Positions 60,915-64,000 of a stretch of 64,000 bases of DNA are shown in pieces. Source of the stretch: an uncultured Marinobacter sp. (lineage in GTDB: Bacteria; Pseudomonadota; Gammaproteobacteria; Pseudomonadales; Oleiphilaceae); NCBI RefSeq assembly GCF_946886895.1, contig NZ_CAMPJO010000002.1, positions 350,416 to 414,415 of the forward strand, written 5' to 3'. A model generated the notes under the pieces. The model was not told the origin of the DNA. It ran no database searches and saw only the letters and a list, made by a program, of their open reading frames with translations. Position 1 is the first letter of the stretch. Every line of letters begins with the position of its first letter. Position numbers and translations under genes: made by a program.

Positions 60915-62378
60915 ATGATTCCAGTCATTCTCTCAGGTGGTAACGGTTCCCGGCTCTGGCCCTTGTCGCGCCAGGCCTACCCGAAACAGTTTCTGCCGCT
61001 GATGGGCGAGCAGAGCATGCTGCAGCAGACCCTGTGCCGGCTTCCTATTGAGGACGTAGAGGCACCGGTGGTGGTGGCCAACGACGAGCACCGGTTTATC
61101 GTCAAGGAACAGTTGGCGGCCATCGGCCGGGAGCCGCTGTCGATTCTGCTGGAACCGTTCGGTCGCAATACCGCGCCGGCGGTTGCACTGGCGGCCATTG
61201 AGGTGGCCCGCAAGGACCCGAAAGCGATCATGCTGGTGTTGCCGGCGGACCATGCCATTGACGATACCGAGGCGTTCCGGAGTGCGGTGCTCAAGGGACA
61301 GGAGGCGGCCCGGTCCGGTGGCCTGGTGTTGTTTGGCATCACGCCTACCCGGCCGGAAACCGGCTACGGGTACATTGCTGCCGGCCATTCAGACGCCGCG
61401 CCCGGCGGGGCCCGCCCGGTATCCCGGTTTATCGAGAAGCCGGATGCTGAAAAGGCGGCTGCGTTACTGTCGGCCGGGGGGTACTACTGGAACAGCGGCA
61501 TGTTCATGTTCCGTGCGGACAGTTATTTATCCGAGCTCAAGAAACACAGCCCGGATATCTACGACACCTGCCTGCTGGCGGCCCGGAGCTTTACCCGGGA
61601 TATGGCGTTTACCCGCATTCCCCCGGAGATCTTCGAACACTGCCCGGACGATTCCATCGATTACGCGGTCATGGAAAAGACCTCCAGGGCCCTGCTGGTA
61701 CCCATGGATGCCGGCTGGAGCGACGTTGGCTCCTGGTCAACCATCTGGGACGTGACCCCCAAGGACGACCAGGCCAACGCCGTCGTGGGCGACGCTTGCC
61801 TGGAGGACAGCAACGGCTGCCTGGTGCACGCTTCGGACAAGCTGGTTGCCCTGCTGGGGGTGGAGAATCTGGTGGTGGTGGATACCAAGGACGCGGTGAT
61901 GGTCGCCCACCGGGACAACGTCCAGGATGTGAAAAAGCTGGTCACCCGGCTGAACCGCCAACAACGCACGGAAACCCGCACCCACCGGCAGGTATACCGC
62001 CCCTGGGGCAGCTACGACAGCATCGATATGGGCAACCGGTTTCAGGTCAAACGCATCACCGTTAAACCCGGTGAGCGATTGTCCCTGCAGAAACACCATC
62101 ACCGGGCGGAACACTGGATCATTGTGCGCGGTACCGCCGAGGTGACCCGGGATCACGAGACCTTTCTGTTGTCGGAGAATGAATCCACCTACATACCGAT
62201 TGGCTCGGTGCACCGTCTGTTTAACCCGGGACGGATTCCGCTTGAACTGATCGAAGTGCAATCCGGTGCCTACCTGGGTGAGGACGACATCGAGCGCCTG
62301 GATGACCGCTACGGCCGGTCCACGCCACCGGCGGACGTGAAGGAGGAGACGATTCCGGTGATGTCCGAACGGGTGTGA
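60915..62378 (+). CDS. algA: Mannose-6-phosphate isomerase / mannose-1-phosphate guanylyltransferase
   Basis: A 487-residue bifunctional enzyme. N-terminal GDP-mannose pyrophosphorylase: VILSGGNGSRLWPLSRQAYP (nucleotide site with the Gly-Gly-x-Gly-x-Arg-Leu pattern), LLEPFGRNTAPAVALAAIEV and FIEKPDAEKA. C-terminal cupin isomerase: RPWGSYDSIDMGNRFQVKRI, LSLQKHHHRAEHWIIVRGTA with the metal His/Glu. It makes mannose 6-phosphate and GDP-mannose for AlgD. GGAGCAC precedes the ATG. Confidence 0.94.
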   Translation: MIPVILSGGNGSRLWPLSRQAYPKQFLPLMGEQSMLQQTLCRLPIEDVEAPVVVANDEHRFIVKEQLAAIGREPLSILLEPFGRNTAPAVALAAIEVARKDPKAIMLVLPADHAIDDTEAFRSAVLKGQEAARSGGLVLFGITPTRPETGYGYIAAGHSDAAPGGARPVSRFIEKPDAEKAAALLSAGGYYWNSGMFMFRADSYLSELKKHSPDIYDTCLLAARSFTRDMAFTRIPPEIFEHCPDDSIDYAVMEKTSRALLVPMDAGWSDVGSWSTIWDVTPKDDQANAVVGDACLEDSNGCLVHASDKLVALLGVENLVVVDTKDAVMVAHRDNVQDVKKLVTRLNRQQRTETRTHRQVYRPWGSYDSIDMGNRFQVKRITVKPGERLSLQKHHHRAEHWIIVRGTAEVTRDHETFLLSENESTYIPIGSVHRLFNPGRIPLELIEVQSGAYLGEDDIERLDDRYGRSTPPADVKEETIPVMSERV

Positions 62379-62460
62379 AACGATGCGCACGCTCTGCGCC
62401 GGTGATGGCCGGGGTGGAGCGTGCGATACGGAAGCTGACCGCTATTTGGGAGACATTGTT

Positions 62461-63819
62461 ATGGACCTGTCCTGTTTTAAAGCCTATGACCTGCGCGGCC
62501 GGGTGCCAGACCAGCTGAATCCGCAACTGGCCGAACGTATCGGCCGTGCCTACGTCGAGTTGACGGACGCGAAACGCGTGGTAGTTGGTTACGATATCCG
62601 GCTTTCCAGCCCCGAAATCGCCACCGCCCTGAGCGCCGGGCTGAAGGCGGCGGGCGCTGACGTCTACGACATCGGCCTGTGTGGCACGGAGCAGGTGTAC
62701 TTCGCCACCAGTTACTACCACATGGACGGTGGCATCATGGTTACGGCCAGTCACAATCCGAAAGACCACAACGGCATGAAACTGGTGGGGCGGGAATCGC
62801 GCCCGATCAGCTCGGATAATGGTCTTAACACCATCCGGGAGCGAGTGCTCGAGCCCTTTGACGATGCACCGACACCAGGGCGCTCGGAATACCTGACGGT
62901 TGAACCGGATTACATCAATCACCTGCTGGGGTTTGTAAACGGCGGAGCGCTGAGCCCGCTCAAAATCGTGGTCAACGCAGGCAACGGCGGCGCCGGGCCG
63001 GTGATTGACTCGCTTGCCCGGAAACTGCCGTTCGAGTTTGTTCGGCTGCACCATCAGCCCGATGGCCATTTTCCCAACGGCGTGCCCAACCCCCTGCTGG
63101 AGGAAAACCGGGCGGTGACCGCGGAAGCCGTGTTGCGGGAAGGGGCGGATATGGGAATTGCCTGGGACGGTGACTACGACCGTTGCTTCTTCTTCGATGA
63201 AAACGGCCGGTTTATCGAGGGCTACTACATCGTCGGCCTGCTGGCCGACCAGTTCCTGCGTAAAATGGGCGGCGGCCGGATCATTCACGACCCCCGTCTG
63301 ACCTGGAACACCCGGGAGCTGGTACAGGCCGCCGGCGGTACCGCCATCGAGTGCAAAACCGGCCATGCCTTTATCAAGCAGCGAATGCGCGAAGAAGACG
63401 CCCTGTACGGGGGTGAAATGAGCGCCCACCATTACTTCCGGGACTTCGCCTATTGCGACAGTGGCATGATCCCCTGGCTCCTGATCGCCGAGCGTCTGTG
63501 CCAGAGTGGCCAGACCCTGTCCTCGCTGATCGACGCGCGGATTGAAGCCTACCCGGCCAGCGGCGAAATTAACCGGACCGTGGAAGACCCCGCCCGCCTG
63601 ATCGACACTATCGAGAAAATCTACGGCGCCGATGCTGTGTCGGTGGGGTACGTTGATGGCCTGAGCGTGGAATTCGAGCGCTGGCGGTTCAACCTGCGCA
63701 TGTCCAATACCGAACCGGTTGTCCGGTTAAACGTGGAATCCCGGGGCGATATTGCCCTGATGAAAGAGAAAACCGTGGAGCTGCTGGCGGCCATGGAACA
63801 GGCCGAAAGGAACCAATGA
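62461..63819 (+). CDS. algC: Phosphomannomutase/phosphoglucomutase
   Basis: A 452-residue alpha-D-phosphohexomutase. Phosphoserine loop GIMVTASHNPKDHNGMKLVG (Ser about residue 99), metal loop GIAWDGDYDRCFFFDENG, sugar-binding GEMSAHHYF and the phosphate-binding RMSNTEPVVRL at the end. It interconverts mannose 6-phosphate and mannose 1-phosphate. The ATG after GGGAGA is used; the longer frame adds 26 residues. In Pseudomonas algC lies elsewhere, so its inclusion here makes the locus self-contained. Confidence 0.93.
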   Translation: MDLSCFKAYDLRGRVPDQLNPQLAERIGRAYVELTDAKRVVVGYDIRLSSPEIATALSAGLKAAGADVYDIGLCGTEQVYFATSYYHMDGGIMVTASHNPKDHNGMKLVGRESRPISSDNGLNTIRERVLEPFDDAPTPGRSEYLTVEPDYINHLLGFVNGGALSPLKIVVNAGNGGAGPVIDSLARKLPFEFVRLHHQPDGHFPNGVPNPLLEENRAVTAEAVLREGADMGIAWDGDYDRCFFFDENGRFIEGYYIVGLLADQFLRKMGGGRIIHDPRLTWNTRELVQAAGGTAIECKTGHAFIKQRMREEDALYGGEMSAHHYFRDFAYCDSGMIPWLLIAERLCQSGQTLSSLIDARIEAYPASGEINRTVEDPARLIDTIEKIYGADAVSVGYVDGLSVEFERWRFNLRMSNTEPVVRLNVESRGDIALMKEKTVELLAAMEQAERNQ

Positions 63820-63902
63820 CTGCAAAAATCCTGAAGACCAGGGCGGATTCGCAAAGCCAATGATTTTTTTGCTTTTACCTTCCTATCCCTGTGCTGTCCG
63901 TC

Positions 63903-64000
63903 GGTAGGGGGGTGGGGGTGTCTTTTCTGGCAGGGAAAAAGATGTCTGAGCGAAGCGAGTTGTTTTTCCCAGAAGAAAAGATCCCCCCACCCCCCGTACC
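63903..64000. repeat. Very long G-rich hairpin after algC, running to window edge
   Basis: 63903-63930 (GGTAGGGGGGTGGGGGTG then TCTTTTCTGG) is complementary to 63969-64000 with a few bulges. The middle contains GGGAAAAA (63933-63940) pairing with TTTTTCCC (63962-63969) and a small GCGAAGC turn. The nested arms form one extended stem-loop of about 98 bases, ending exactly at the window edge, so it may continue beyond. It could terminate algC transcription or be a palindromic repeat. Confidence 0.7.

Overview
The window looks like a chromosomal segment of a GC-rich marine gammaproteobacterium, most likely Marinobacter or a close relative. That is an inference from gene content: a complete Pseudomonas-type alginate cluster, a LiuR-controlled leucine/isovalerate operon, and small families common in that group (DUF2959, DUF1127). 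No rRNA, tRNA, CRISPR array or complete transposase was seen.

Region 1 (1-13.5 kb) is ordinary accessory chromosome: an MscS channel, a DODA-type dioxygenase, DoxX facing a LysR regulator, a LemA/TPM membrane cluster, an MgtC-like protein, a YCII-VOC fusion, an SDR, a methyltransferase, a DUF2959 lipoprotein and a tightly coupled NIPSNAP / monooxygenase / ArsR-type operon. Between these lie gene relics: the tail of a PhnB-like VOC gene and the head of a glutathione S-transferase gene.

Region 2 (13.6-20.7 kb) is a sugar catabolic locus: a CUT2 (ribose-type) ABC importer with a Gfo/Idh/MocA dehydrogenase and a TIM-barrel isomerase. It is divergent from a LacI regulator, with two near-identical TGTAATCGATTRCA palindromes between them. 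Region 3 (20.7-26.8 kb) holds a HipBA-type pair with repeated operator-like sequences, an AraC regulator facing an SDR and an MBL-fold protein, a YCII protein and a LysE exporter.

Region 4 (about 26-32.9 kb) is the most unusual part. It is AT-richer, and small, mostly unrecognised genes all run on the minus strand. Three clear and several weaker attC-like sites separate them: imperfect inverted repeats bounded by YYYAAC and GTTRRRY boxes, with the upstream stop codon in or beside the first box. This reads as an integron-type cassette array without an integrase in view (CALIN). It includes an MntA/HepT pair whose HepT seems to have lost its catalytic segment by an in-frame deletion.

Region 5 (32.9-45.8 kb) is leucine and branched-chain acyl-CoA catabolism. 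liuR, isovaleryl-CoA dehydrogenase, methylcrotonyl-CoA carboxylase beta, methylglutaconyl-CoA hydratase, carboxylase alpha, HMG-CoA lyase, a peroxidase-like protein and an acyl-CoA synthetase run on the minus strand. A divergent SDR / acyl-CoA dehydrogenase / thiolase operon shares a putative LiuR operator. A 27-bp perfect inverted repeat sits inside the liu operon.

Region 6 (46.3-63.8 kb) is a complete alginate locus in the order algD-8-44-K-E-G-I-J-F-X-L-A-C. Its products make GDP-mannuronate (AlgA, AlgC, AlgD), polymerise it (Alg8, Alg44), acetylate it (AlgI, AlgJ, AlgF, AlgX), epimerise and trim it (AlgG, AlgL) and export it (AlgK, AlgE). Compared with Pseudomonas aeruginosa, X and L follow F, and algC is part of the cluster. 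A G-rich, very long hairpin follows algC at the window edge.
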